From Strigomonas culicis (taxonomy: Eukaryota; Euglenozoa; Kinetoplastea; Trypanosomatida; Trypanosomatidae), in assembly GCA_000482145.1 (NCBI GenBank), contig AUXH01000338.1:1-20863 (forward strand): 20,863 nt of DNA, given 5' to 3'. Every line of letters begins with the position of its first letter. The stretch's first letter is position 1. The translations under genes and the position numbers were made by a program. This document shows positions 10,287 through 18,396 of the stretch, one piece after another. A model generated the notes under the pieces. The model was not told where the DNA came from, searched no databases, and saw only the letters and a program-made list of their open reading frames with translations.

Positions 10287-11447
10287 ATGACTTCTAATTC
10301 AACCAAAATGGTCGCCTCCGACTTTGAGTTTGAGCGTCAGCTGGGCACTGGCGCTTTTAGCAAAGTCGTCGTTGGCCGGTACAAGCCCACGGGCCAGAGG
10401 TACGCTGTTAAGCTCATCTCTAAGCGTTCTATCCTCAATGCCCCGACGGACGAGGAGCGGGCTCGAATGGCCGACGTGGCGCGCAGAGAATCACGCATGC
10501 TTCTACTCTGTGAGCACCCTAACATCGTTCGCTTCTATCAATCCATGCAAACTACAGAGGACCTCGTGTATGTTACCGAGTTGTGCGACGGGGGCGAGCT
10601 CCTCGATCACATAGCAAGGTTAGGCAAGGTTCCACTCGAGGCGGCACGCTACGCTACGGCCGAGTTGCTGTCTGCTGTGTTCTATCTTCACTATGGAACG
10701 AAGCGGGCCGTTGGCAACACGCCGGCCAAGGCGTCGACCCTCATCCACCGCGATCTAAAGCCGGAGAACATCATGCTCAGTGCGGACAAGCACGTGAAGC
10801 TAATCGATTTTGGTACGGCAGTAATCACTGACTCGGTGCATGACAAGTCAGAGGAGAAGGATAACAGTCAGGGAAGGGCGCAGACGTTTTGCGGAACCAC
10901 GTACTACATGTCACCAGAGCTGTTTCAGGACAACTACACGTGCTGCGCTTCGGACTACTGGGGATGCGGTTGTGTACTGTACCACATGCTGCTGGGTAAG
11001 CGTCCGTTTGATGCAGCTACGCAATACCTTCTCATCAAGTCCATCCTTGAGCAGGAGCCTGAGTACCCCCCGGATCTAGACCCTGATGCAAAGGATCTAA
11101 TTCAAAAGCTTCTTGTCAAGTCGCCAGAAAAGCGAATATCAATGGAAGATATGAAGAAACACCCCTTCTTCGCCGTAGTGAACTTTGACACACTTTCCGC
11201 GACGCGAGTGGAGGGTCTGTGGGTGAAAGAGACGCCGTGGGTGGACGAATCCAGTGTGATCGCATGTCAACACTGTAATAAAGCGTTCGGTATGTTTACA
11301 CAGAAGGATTATTGTAGGCGGTGTGGTCTCGTTTTATGTGAGAAGTGTGTATCCACGAAGCTGTCGATACCGTCCTACCGGGTCCAGGAGCCTCAACAAA
11401 TTTGTAGCAAATGTGCCAAAGAGTTTACTGAAACGGAAGAGCAATAA
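10287..11447 (+). CDS. PDK1-like AGC protein kinase with C-terminal FYVE-type zinc finger
   Basis: 386 residues. The kinase domain spans about 12-300: glycine loop GTGAFS (20-25), ATP lysine K42, helix-C Glu E68, catalytic HRD (154-156) with LKPEN, DFG (174-176), activation segment FCGTTYYMSPE (201-211, SPE in place of APE). About 13 extra residues (138-150) precede HRD. The overall pattern is closest to 3-phosphoinositide-dependent kinase 1. After it, residues 318-378 hold a FYVE-like finger with eight cysteines in four CxxC pairs (327/330, 343/346, 351/354, 373/376) and the leading WxD. The canonical R(R/K)HHC patch that binds PI3P reads KDYC here, so lipid binding is uncertain. FYVE-bearing AGC kinases are known in trypanosomatids, where the finger takes the place of the PH domain of animal PDK1. 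Likely role: signalling at endosomal or other phosphoinositide membranes. All catalytic residues are present. Confidence 0.9.
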   Translation: MTSNSTKMVASDFEFERQLGTGAFSKVVVGRYKPTGQRYAVKLISKRSILNAPTDEERARMADVARRESRMLLLCEHPNIVRFYQSMQTTEDLVYVTELCDGGELLDHIARLGKVPLEAARYATAELLSAVFYLHYGTKRAVGNTPAKASTLIHRDLKPENIMLSADKHVKLIDFGTAVITDSVHDKSEEKDNSQGRAQTFCGTTYYMSPELFQDNYTCCASDYWGCGCVLYHMLLGKRPFDAATQYLLIKSILEQEPEYPPDLDPDAKDLIQKLLVKSPEKRISMEDMKKHPFFAVVNFDTLSATRVEGLWVKETPWVDESSVIACQHCNKAFGMFTQKDYCRRCGLVLCEKCVSTKLSIPSYRVQEPQQICSKCAKEFTETEEQ

Positions 11448-11639
11448 CTGTATCTTCTTTTTTTTTTCCACCGTTTTCTTTTTTCTACTCTTACCGTTGT
11501 TATTGTTCTTTTTTTTTTAAATTGCTCATAGAATGCTGACGATTAGAAAACTTAACCCTTGGCACAATTGTGCCTGCACATACATCTGTGCGTGCGGTGA
11601 GTGTAGCGGCTCCTTTCGTAGTAGATCCTTGTTGTGACA

Positions 11640-11707
11640 GGGGCTCTTCTCTTTATCTTTTTTTTTTTGACTGCTTTTTCCCCCCTTTCTTCCTTTGTTC
11701 TTTATAG
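11640..11707 (+). promoter_or_regulatory. Polypyrimidine tract and candidate trans-splice acceptor
   Basis: A dense T/C tract ends at TTTATAG (AG 11706-11707). The 73-base leader to 11781 has no ATG. Other AGs at 11724-11738 are possible. Confidence 0.5.
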
Positions 11708-11780
11708 TTTTGTATTTTGTTCCAGTTCGGGCAAGCAGACACACATACATACACACATACACACGCGTGCACATTGCAGA

Positions 11781-12449
11781 ATGAAGTCAAATCCGGAGGA
11801 AGATAAAAAACAAGAGCAAACGCTGGCCAAGTTGCAGTGGCTTATCGGACGCAGCAAGCTTGACTTCAAAGGTAATCCGTCTCAGTTCGAAATTTCAAAG
11901 ACACAGAAAACTGTAGAAAAGCAGAGGCAACAGCGCGTCAATGCTTTCGCCGCCGGAGAGGAATTTCTACCCTTCTGGCATGGCGCAGCCCCATTGGCGC
12001 TCGACGCGGTGCGATGCGACTACCTGAAAGGCGTGGATAATCATAAATTCGCACAACAAGCGGAACTGCATTGCAACAGAAGTAGACAGAGAGTAGATCC
12101 CGAGTCGGGCATGGAGGAAATCCGGCGCGCACTCACATGGGAGAGCGCACCCGTGCGGCCGGTGACCGAGAGCAGGGATGCGTCGGCGTCTGCGGCTGGC
12201 GAAGTGGCGCACGCCCATCCCCGCAGACGTCTGGACGCCCACGTGATCAATAGCTTGCCCCCCCACGAACGAGCCGCGGCGTTCCGCGAGGACATCCTAG
12301 CACACCCCAAGCACACATTTCAAAGTGCCTCAGGTCACCGTAGCCGCTGGCAGTCAGGCACCCAGCTTGGCGAAATAATGGCCCCACCGCCATGCGCGGG
12401 GAAAAACTCTCGGAAGCGCAATGCTGTTCGAGTAACCAGTTTACAATAG
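11781..12449 (+). CDS. Conserved-looking hypothetical protein, 222 residues
   Basis: I do not recognise this protein. It is soluble, with no signal peptide or membrane segment. The first ~50 residues are rich in Lys, Glu and Gln and probably helical (KLQWLIGRSKLDFKG, then KTVEKQRQQR). The middle contains aromatic motifs (FLPFWHG, residues 62-68) and the C-terminal half is Ala/His/Arg-rich and low in order, ending in a basic tail. The start is the first ATG after the likely splice acceptor; the open frame extends upstream only from a GTG and through pyrimidine-tract sequence. It has its own acceptor and a normal position between the kinase and presenilin genes, and codon use like its neighbours, so it is probably real. 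No function is proposed. Confidence 0.75.
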   Translation: MKSNPEEDKKQEQTLAKLQWLIGRSKLDFKGNPSQFEISKTQKTVEKQRQQRVNAFAAGEEFLPFWHGAAPLALDAVRCDYLKGVDNHKFAQQAELHCNRSRQRVDPESGMEEIRRALTWESAPVRPVTESRDASASAAGEVAHAHPRRRLDAHVINSLPPHERAAAFREDILAHPKHTFQSASGHRSRWQSGTQLGEIMAPPPCAGKNSRKRNAVRVTSLQ

Positions 12450-12807
12450 ATGTTTGTCAACTAGAGAAGAAGGGTAGCAACAATAACAAGATAGATTCGC
12501 TAGACTAGATTTTGTTTTATACATATACATATATTATCTTGTTCTTCTATTTCAAAACCATAAATAACACCACACCACACAAGAAAAAGGAGTAAAACAG
12601 AGGATGAAAGTACTTTTTTTTTTGGCAGCACTGCAGCGGTTCTGCTTCTCGCCACTACGGTTCCCTTTTTGGAAGAGTAGTACGCTTCTACGTGTATGCG
12701 ACACTGGCTCTTGTTGTCTCTCCTCTCTCCACCTTAAGTGGATCTTCTTCTTGTTGTTGTGTTCACTGTAGACTACAACATCGTCTAAGTAATTGTACGT
12801 GTACTGT
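12450..12807 (+). other. Intergenic with trans-splice signal for presenilin
   Basis: About 360 bases. A pyrimidine-rich stretch (about 12700-12760) leads to CACTGTAG with AG at 12770-12771. The 36-base leader that follows has no ATG before 12808. Nothing else is visible. Confidence 0.6.
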
Positions 12808-13857
12808 ATGAAAGGAACACCCGACGAGCTGTGTCGGGTGATGGGGCACCGGTTTGTCTCGCTTATCGTCCCCGTGATCATCACCATTGTGAGTGTCGTA
12901 TGGAGCTGTACATACCTTTCCCCCCTTTACTTGGACGGATCGGACTCTACGATCCACCTTGTTTTTAACGAGAGTGGAAGCAGTTCTATCGTGGATAAGG
13001 CAGGCGCCTCCATCTTGAATGCCCTCGTCATTATTGGTGTAATTGTGCTTCTCACTTTTATCATTTTGGCGCTATACAAATGCAACTGTGGCTTTGTGCT
13101 GTACGCATGGCTGATGTTCTCGGCTGCGTCCACTTTTTTTTTGCAAGCGTGGCTCTGGGTGGATCTTGTGTTTTCACTTTTCCAGATTCCTTGCGACTTT
13201 GTGACGATGGGTATTTTTATACTTAACTTCGGTGTAGTGGGCGTTCTTTCTCTCTTTTACTATTCACACCCCATGTTGGCTCAGTTCTACCTCATTGTTG
13301 TTTCTGTTCTGATCGCCTGGCTCCTCACCGCCGTGCCCGAGTGGACGACCTGGTGCCTCTTGCTGGGGTTGGCCGTCTACGACATTGTGGCGGTGCTGTG
13401 CCCCGGCGGTCCGCTGAAAATGCTCATCGACTCTGCCAACGCGCGAAATGAGCCAATCCCTGGTTTTGTGTATGACAGCGCGAACACAGTTGCCGTTGCC
13501 GTGGAAAGACCTTCACGCGGAGCTGCAGATGGAAACGGAGACGCTTCGACTAGCCCTTTGTTGCGGACACTAAGAAATAGCACACCATTTAAGTTGGGAT
13601 TGGGGGATTTTATTTTCTATGGTCTGCTCGTAGGCCGGGCCTCCTTTTCTGGTTTTGTCACATGGACCTTCTGCTTGGTGGCTATTTTGTCAGGAATGGT
13701 CGGAACGCTCACAATTCTCTTCCTTTACAAGGACTCCCTGCGCGCACTCCCGGCTCTTCCATTCTCGATATTTGTTGGCACCGGCTTCTTTTTGTTGTGC
13801 CTGTGGGGTGCCACGGTGCTGGAATCGTACGTGATCAAATTCACACTTGTTTTGTAG
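12808..13857 (+). CDS. Presenilin-family intramembrane aspartyl protease
   Basis: 349 residues, multi-pass membrane protein, catalytic subunit type of the gamma-secretase family (peptidase family A22A). Both catalytic motifs are intact: YD in VYDIVAVLCPGGPLKML (Asp192) and GLGD in LGLGDFIFYG (Asp267), plus the PAL motif at 315-317 (ALPALPFS). About nine hydrophobic segments are visible, beginning at residues 17-36 and 69-90. CPGGPLKML after the first Asp separates it from signal peptide peptidase and identifies true presenilin. It is shorter than animal presenilins (about 450-470) because the N-terminus and the loop between the two catalytic aspartates (about 75 residues against roughly 130) are short. 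The ATG at 12808 is chosen because an upstream extension begins at TTG and lies in the leader. Likely site: ER/Golgi or endosomal membranes, cleaving type I membrane stubs. Confidence 0.93.
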   Translation: MKGTPDELCRVMGHRFVSLIVPVIITIVSVVWSCTYLSPLYLDGSDSTIHLVFNESGSSSIVDKAGASILNALVIIGVIVLLTFIILALYKCNCGFVLYAWLMFSAASTFFLQAWLWVDLVFSLFQIPCDFVTMGIFILNFGVVGVLSLFYYSHPMLAQFYLIVVSVLIAWLLTAVPEWTTWCLLLGLAVYDIVAVLCPGGPLKMLIDSANARNEPIPGFVYDSANTVAVAVERPSRGAADGNGDASTSPLLRTLRNSTPFKLGLGDFIFYGLLVGRASFSGFVTWTFCLVAILSGMVGTLTILFLYKDSLRALPALPFSIFVGTGFFLLCLWGATVLESYVIKFTLVL

Positions 13858-14173
13858 TATGTGTGTAAATTGCTTTGACCCTAATTGAACCCGCCTGTCA
13901 CTTGCTTTCCGTGGCGCCACGGGTATCTTTATATATATACCTCTTTCCTCGTTATTGTATGACGACGCGTTGGTGCCGCTGCTAGCGGGAAATCATTCGT
14001 CCCACGATGTATCCTTACTTGCGGTCCATTCTTCCTCCCACATATCACCTTCCTTCGGTCTGTTCACGTAGTGGACAGTAGAAACACGCTATCTTGCACG
14101 TCCGTGCTTTTATCCTTCCTTTTTTTTCCATCTCTTGCTGCTGCTACTGCCACCCCGACTACTCGCCACCAAC
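13858..14173 (+). other. Intergenic with two pyrimidine tracts before TYW1
   Basis: About 316 bases. One C/T-rich tract (about 14025-14066) ends at CACGTAG (AG 14070-14071), leaving a 102-base leader with no ATG before 14174. A second, stronger T/C tract at 14107-14150 has no AG until inside the start codon context (ATGAG, AG at 14177-14178). Confidence 0.6.
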
Positions 14174-15409
14174 ATGAGGGATGGGGCTGTTAAGCAAATA
14201 TGCCGGCCCATGCTCTCCGAGAAGCGAAGAGCGTCGCTGGGCTCCATGTACAGCCTCGTGGGCACCCACAGCGCCGTGAAGCTGTGCCGCTGGCAAAAGT
14301 CGATGATGCGAGGGCGTGGCGGCTGCTATAAATGGACCATGTACGGGATCCGGTCCCACCAGTGCATGGAGGCCACGCCGAGTATGGCGTGTGCGAATAA
14401 CTGCGTGTTCTGTTGGCGCCACAACACGAACCCCACAGCGGCGGAGTGGCGCTGGCAAGTGGACGACCCCAAAGACATCGTGGAGGGGATGCTTGCAACA
14501 CAGAAAACACTCATAAATGGGGTTCGTGGCATGCCAGGCGTGACTGAAGAGGGTCTGGCGGAGGCTCTGAACCCGAGGCACTGCGCGCTTTCGCTCGTCG
14601 GGGAGCCTGTTCTGTACCCGTACGTGAACGAGTTCCTTGGCCTACTCCACGCGAAGGGGATCTCCACCTTCCTCGTCAACAACGGTCAGTTTCCGGACGC
14701 TGTCGCTCACCTGTCCACTGTCACACAGCTCTACTTGAGTGTCGATGCGCCGAACAGAAAGACAATGAAAGTGCTGGACCGGCCGATTCTCCCGGATTAC
14801 TGGGAGCGCTTCAATCACAGCGTTGACATTATGCGAAGACGCGCGGAGCGCACCGTCTTTCGGCTGACCTTGATTGATGGCTTCAACATGAGCGAAGAGA
14901 ATATTGGTGAGTACAAAGAGTTGTTCGACCGCGGCCAGCCGCACTTTGTGGAGCTCAAGCGGCTCACTCCCGCTTTCTCGGGCAACACAAAAACAATCCT
15001 CCGCATCAAAAATGTACCTGCGTGGGATAAGATGAAGCAGTTTGCCGTGCGACTGTGCGAAACCATATTGGACGGGGACACCTATCACGTGGCTAGCATC
15101 CACGAGCACTCGGGGTGCATTCTTCTCGCCCAGAAGCAGTTCTTCATTCATGATCAGCCACACACATGGATTGACTTCACGAAGTTCAATGCGCTCATTA
15201 ACAGCCCGGAGAGGGAGAAAGCCATAACGCCTCATGATTATCTGCTGCCAACTCCCGTGTGGGCGCTCCCCACGTCGCCGATGGAGGGCTTTGACCCGAG
15301 CCAGACACGACATGTTACGTCGCGGAAGAAAAAGTACCTGGTGTCAGCAGGGGACGGTGCCGTTCCCATCCCTAGCAATGCCAGCATGGAAAATAGTGTT
15401 CACATATAA
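14174..15409 (+). CDS. TYW1: TYW1-type 4-demethylwyosine synthase, radical SAM, no flavodoxin domain
   Basis: 411 residues. TYW1 uses radical SAM chemistry and pyruvate to form the tricyclic 4-demethylwyosine base at G37 of tRNA-Phe, the second step of wybutosine synthesis. The radical SAM cluster motif CxxxCxxC is at Cys73, Cys77, Cys80 (ACANNCVFCW). Cys38, Cys51 and Cys64 match the 13/13 spacing of the second cluster found in archaeal Taw1, and Lys53 sits where the pyruvate Schiff-base lysine is proposed. Other hallmarks: GTHSAVKLCRW, HCALSLVGEP, WTWIDF-like block (HTWIDFTKF), and GFDP near the C-terminus. The N-terminal flavodoxin domain of most eukaryotic TYW1 is absent, giving an archaeal-like form. 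Trypanosoma brucei is known to have a long and a short TYW1, the short one mitochondrial; this gene fits the short form. The start at 14174 is the first ATG; the open frame upstream begins at TTG. Confidence 0.95.
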   Translation: MRDGAVKQICRPMLSEKRRASLGSMYSLVGTHSAVKLCRWQKSMMRGRGGCYKWTMYGIRSHQCMEATPSMACANNCVFCWRHNTNPTAAEWRWQVDDPKDIVEGMLATQKTLINGVRGMPGVTEEGLAEALNPRHCALSLVGEPVLYPYVNEFLGLLHAKGISTFLVNNGQFPDAVAHLSTVTQLYLSVDAPNRKTMKVLDRPILPDYWERFNHSVDIMRRRAERTVFRLTLIDGFNMSEENIGEYKELFDRGQPHFVELKRLTPAFSGNTKTILRIKNVPAWDKMKQFAVRLCETILDGDTYHVASIHEHSGCILLAQKQFFIHDQPHTWIDFTKFNALINSPEREKAITPHDYLLPTPVWALPTSPMEGFDPSQTRHVTSRKKKYLVSAGDGAVPIPSNASMENSVHI

Positions 15410-15484
15410 TAAACTAATGATTTATACATATATACATATAGTAAATGATGTGTAATCCAATTAAGATGGTAAGCGGTCACATCG

Positions 15485-15495
15485 CCCCCCCCCCC
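15485..15495. repeat. Run of 11 C
   Basis: Homopolymer in the intergenic region between TYW1 and the small gene. It lies upstream of the pyrimidine tract and may add to splice-site strength; it is also prone to length errors. Confidence 0.8.
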
Positions 15496-15540
15496 TGCAC
15501 ACCTTTCTAAGTTTCGACTATGTTCTACTGTAACGTGACA

Positions 15541-15580
15541 TATGCTGCTTCTCTTCACCTTTTCCTTTCCCCCTTTTCAG
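15541..15580 (+). promoter_or_regulatory. Strong polypyrimidine tract and trans-splice acceptor for the small gene
   Basis: A T/C-rich stretch ends in CCCTTTTCAG with AG at 15579-15580. The 65-base leader to 15646 has no ATG. The site removes an upstream in-frame ATG at 15520, so the mature protein starts at 15646. Confidence 0.7.
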
Positions 15581-15645
15581 ATTTTCACTCTCTCCCGCGA
15601 TACAAAGCTAACAAAAAACCCCACCCCACACCAAGTCAAGCAGCA

Positions 15646-15810
15646 ATGCCCCCGAAGCACGACCACGACGAGGACGACGAGTACGTTGCCCCCCACGACA
15701 AGGCCGACGCGCTCGCACGCGAGTACGAGGAAGGCCACCACGACCGTGGAGGGAAGAAGGCGTCGAACGAGACCCCGTCGCACCAGGGCAAGCCCAAGTC
15801 GGTCCGATAA
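15646..15810 (+). CDS. Small hydrophilic, charged protein of 54 residues with strong codon bias
   Basis: An intact frame from ATG to TAA. The protein is entirely hydrophilic and probably disordered: an acidic His/Asp/Glu stretch (residues 5-13), a central helical-looking segment (KADALAREYEEG, 19-30), and a basic C-terminus ending in KPKSVR. There are six His. Forty-eight of 54 sense codons end in G or C, far above the neighbouring genes, the pattern of highly expressed trypanosomatid genes. A textbook splice acceptor lies 66 bases upstream and the leader has no ATG. It has its own interval between TYW1 and Psf1. I do not recognise the family. The coding call rests on codon bias and splice context, both strong for so short a frame. 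Confidence 0.75.
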   Translation: MPPKHDHDEDDEYVAPHDKADALAREYEEGHHDRGGKKASNETPSHQGKPKSVR

Positions 15811-16241
15811 ACGCCACCCATATATTTAAATGTATATCTGTGGTGCATGTATTTGACGTTGTTTACAATGGCAGATTACAAGTTATCAAAACGCTGAAAA
15901 CAACAACAACAAGATAATAATAAAGTTTTTTATTCTTATTATGTTACTTTTTTTTCTTTTTTTTTCTTTGATGAAAATATATGTTTGTGTGTACATACAC
16001 ACATGTTAGTATTTTACGATATCGAAAAAGAGTCATCTGAAGTAAAAAAAAAAAACTGATAGCCCACATTGAGAAATTTGTTTTCAACTTGCTTTACTAG
16101 TGTGCTTTTTATTCTGAGTATTGTTAGTTCCGTGTGTCCAAGGTTTTATGTCTGTTATTCTTGTTGCTTAACCCTACCCCTTTCTTTCTTCAACTGACCG
16201 GTTTGACGTACGTAGATACACAAGGAGGGAGATTCTTCTAC
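15811..16241 (+). other. Intergenic: 3' UTR of the small gene and Psf1 leader
   Basis: About 430 AT-rich bases with an (AAC)n stretch near 15898-15911 and several long T or A runs. A pyrimidine tract at about 16143-16193 is followed by an AG at 16214-16215, giving a 26-base Psf1 leader without an ATG. No gene is seen. Confidence 0.65.
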
Positions 16242-16835
16242 ATGACGACATCCGCTCCCGTGGATCCGCCCGCTGAGCTGATGAGCGAGCTTCGTGCGCT
16301 AGTCGCCAGCGGGGGCACCATCAACCAGTTGGATGAACGGAAGGTTCGAAATGTTGTGGATGGGATGCGCGATGCCTTTGATCTGATGAAGTCCATTGAG
16401 GACAATCCGTACGCGGACATCACGCTTCCTTACTACGCGAGCTCTGCCGAATACTACAAGGCGAAGTATCTGCGTGACAAGCGGTGCCTTCTCACGTACC
16501 TGTTGTGGCGTCAAAGGCAAATTGCGGACTCCTGGTGGACGGCGCATGATAACCAGATCAGACCTTCGTTGTCCAGTGACGAGTCCGAATACTTGTTGGA
16601 GTACAACAATTTAATGGTAGAATATATGACGCATTTTGCCGTGCCAGTGGATCTACGGGCGTTCCTGTGGAGACCCCCAGCGTCTACGCAGTTAGAAGTG
16701 CGAGGACTCATGGACCATGTTTTTGTTTCCACCATCACAGGGAACACGATCAGTATATACTCTGGAAAACAGATTCTTCTGAACTTTGAGGATGCGGAAT
16801 CTCTGATTCAGCAGCGCGTTGTCGAACTTGTGTAA
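16242..16835 (+). CDS. PSF1: GINS complex subunit Psf1
   Basis: 197 residues, matching the ~200 of the family. Psf1 is one of four GINS subunits; GINS joins Cdc45 and MCM2-7 to form the replicative helicase in the nucleus. The order of blocks fits Psf1: an N-terminal helix with LDERKVRNVVDGM, then YLRDKRCLLTYLLWRQRQI with a following SWW (Arg-Cys-x-x-x-Tyr-Leu pattern), then ESEYLLEYNNLMVEYM, and the small C-terminal beta domain beginning at LEVRGLMD and ending GKQILLNF with SLIQQRVVEL. The LEVR and IQQxVxE elements correspond to the strongly conserved C-terminal region that distinguishes Psf1 from the other subunits. The ATG at 16242 is the first after the acceptor; the open frame upstream begins only at a GTG and contains the pyrimidine tract. 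Divergent, as GINS is in kinetoplastids, but recognisable. Confidence 0.87.
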   Translation: MTTSAPVDPPAELMSELRALVASGGTINQLDERKVRNVVDGMRDAFDLMKSIEDNPYADITLPYYASSAEYYKAKYLRDKRCLLTYLLWRQRQIADSWWTAHDNQIRPSLSSDESEYLLEYNNLMVEYMTHFAVPVDLRAFLWRPPASTQLEVRGLMDHVFVSTITGNTISIYSGKQILLNFEDAESLIQQRVVELV

Positions 16836-17228
16836 TCCTGTCCCAGAGCTGATTCGATCTTATAGAGAGCTGCCTGCGCATCCGTGGGCCGTTGCACGCG
16901 TAGCATAGATGCTTTACCCTAAAATACAAAACAACAAAAAAAGCAAACAAACAACAACAACAACAACGACAACACCAACAGTGTTCTATTTGATAACGAG
17001 ACTGTTCTATTTCCCCTCTTGTCTCTGAACAATGATTGTTTATTCTTTTAGTTTTGTGTGTTCTTCTCGTTGCTGTATTTTACGTGCTTCCCCCTTTCCT
17101 CTTTTTCTCGTGGCTTCTGGCTACAGCACGGTGGGCACCACACCACGTTGCATTTCTGTCTGTCCCACTAGCGTCAACGAAGCACTCACGCTTTTCGTTT
17201 TAGCCCCCCCCCTCCTTCTCAAAGGCAC
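16836..17228 (+). other. Intergenic with (AAC)n stretch and trans-splice signal
   Basis: About 390 bases. An AAC-repeat stretch lies near 16949-16970. A T/C tract (about 17036-17115) leads to GGCTACAG with AG at 17125-17126, giving a 102-base leader without an ATG before 17229. A second C/T tract at 17203-17220 with AG at 17223-17224 would give a leader of only four bases. Confidence 0.6.
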
Positions 17229-18053
17229 ATGTACATTACGCCGAGTTCGATTAGCCCCGCCGCCTCCAAAGTGGAGAGCGAGCGAAGATCTCAGTTTTTC
17301 CAGCTCGCAGCGCATCTTGGCGAGCAGACACCCGAGGCTGATCTGGGCATTGTGGATTCAACGCTCGTCATGAACTGTGTCGACGAAGTAAACTATCGTT
17401 ATGCGGACTTTGCGCTTCTGCTGGCCCTGACGGCGGGCTATGCGTTGCGGAACCGCAGCGCTACCACTTTTTTCCGTCGCTATCGACTCTCCGTGTACGT
17501 TGGGCTGGTGGGATATGACTGGGGCCTTCGCGCGTCAGCGCCTGCACCTGCTACAACCTTTTGGAATACGGCTATGCTGCTGACCTCGGCGACAGGAGCG
17601 GAGGCGCGAAAAATGCACTCGCCCATCGTTTTCATAGAGCCGAAGGCGAACGCGAGAGGTATCAAACCGCAACGATGGTCAAAGGGCGCCGGTTCGGCGG
17701 TTCGGCTGGTCTTGGATGCCGGAAAGTCGTTGTTCCTGACTGAAGTTCTTTCGCACACGTTTGAAGGCTCCTGCTGGAGAGTGAAGACAAAGGGAGAGTC
17801 AGGTGAAGTGACAGCGCTCGTGTTGAATAATCGCTTCGGCATATGGGAGTTTATGCAGCTGCACAGCCACAAGGTGAAGGACACAATGCACCGTGAATTT
17901 TTGTTCAACCTGATTCCCCGGCTAGAGGCGTCGAGTGAGATGAAGCGCACGTACGACTGTTATCCCCTGGTAATGCGTTACTCACACTGGGGCGCGAAGC
18001 TGTGGTATGAATCGCACTTCTTTTTCCTTAACCTGTTTGGACTGTTAGAATGA
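17229..18053 (+). CDS. Hypothetical protein, 274 residues
   Basis: I do not recognise this protein. The first ~55 residues are soluble. Residues 59-75 (YADFALLLALTAGYALR) form one moderately hydrophobic stretch followed at once by a basic, aromatic segment (RSATTFFRRYRLSVYVG), which could be a membrane anchor or a buried helix. The rest mixes beta-prone and amphipathic segments, with aromatic-rich motifs near the end (RYSHWGAKLWYESHFFF) and a C-terminus ending in LFGLLE. There is no signal peptide. The ATG is the first after the splice acceptor, and codon use matches neighbours. Mitochondrial or membrane association is possible but not shown. The gene itself is well supported by length, start context and acceptor. 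Confidence 0.8.
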   Translation: MYITPSSISPAASKVESERRSQFFQLAAHLGEQTPEADLGIVDSTLVMNCVDEVNYRYADFALLLALTAGYALRNRSATTFFRRYRLSVYVGLVGYDWGLRASAPAPATTFWNTAMLLTSATGAEARKMHSPIVFIEPKANARGIKPQRWSKGAGSAVRLVLDAGKSLFLTEVLSHTFEGSCWRVKTKGESGEVTALVLNNRFGIWEFMQLHSHKVKDTMHREFLFNLIPRLEASSEMKRTYDCYPLVMRYSHWGAKLWYESHFFFLNLFGLLE

Positions 18054-18396
18054 GCTCATGTGATCACAATTACACTCAACACAAGTAGTAGTCACCCCCC
18101 TCCCCTTGCCGCATAATTTGTTGTATACAACCGAAATCGGTGGCACAGCTGCAATGAGAAGCCTTAGGTGGATTACTGCTTCACATGGAGGATTACTCTT
18201 TTCATGATGATTCGCTTTCTACTCGCTTTCCTCTTTTCTTTTCCAAATCTAACAATAGTTTTTTTTTTTTCTGTTGTTCTGTGTTTTTCATTATTGCTTT
18301 GGCTGTAGTCAGGAAGAGAAGGTACGTGAGATAAAAAAAAAATAATCGACAGGTACGCACACGTCTATAGAGAAAACGTGATCTGATTCTACAGAA

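Noticed and set aside
11634..11780. Upstream hydrophobic extension of the 222-residue protein
   Set aside because: Starts at GTG and is the translated pyrimidine tract; the ATG is at 11781.
12793..12807. Longer presenilin frame starting at TTG
   Set aside because: Nuclear trypanosomatid genes use ATG; the first ATG after the acceptor at 12771 is at 12808.
14135..14173. Upstream extension of TYW1 (Leu-rich start)
   Set aside because: It begins at TTG and is a translated pyrimidine tract, not protein. The family homology begins well inside.
16134..16241. Upstream hydrophobic extension of Psf1 resembling a signal sequence
   Set aside because: It begins at GTG and is the translated splice tract; Psf1 is a nuclear protein and 197 residues is the normal length.
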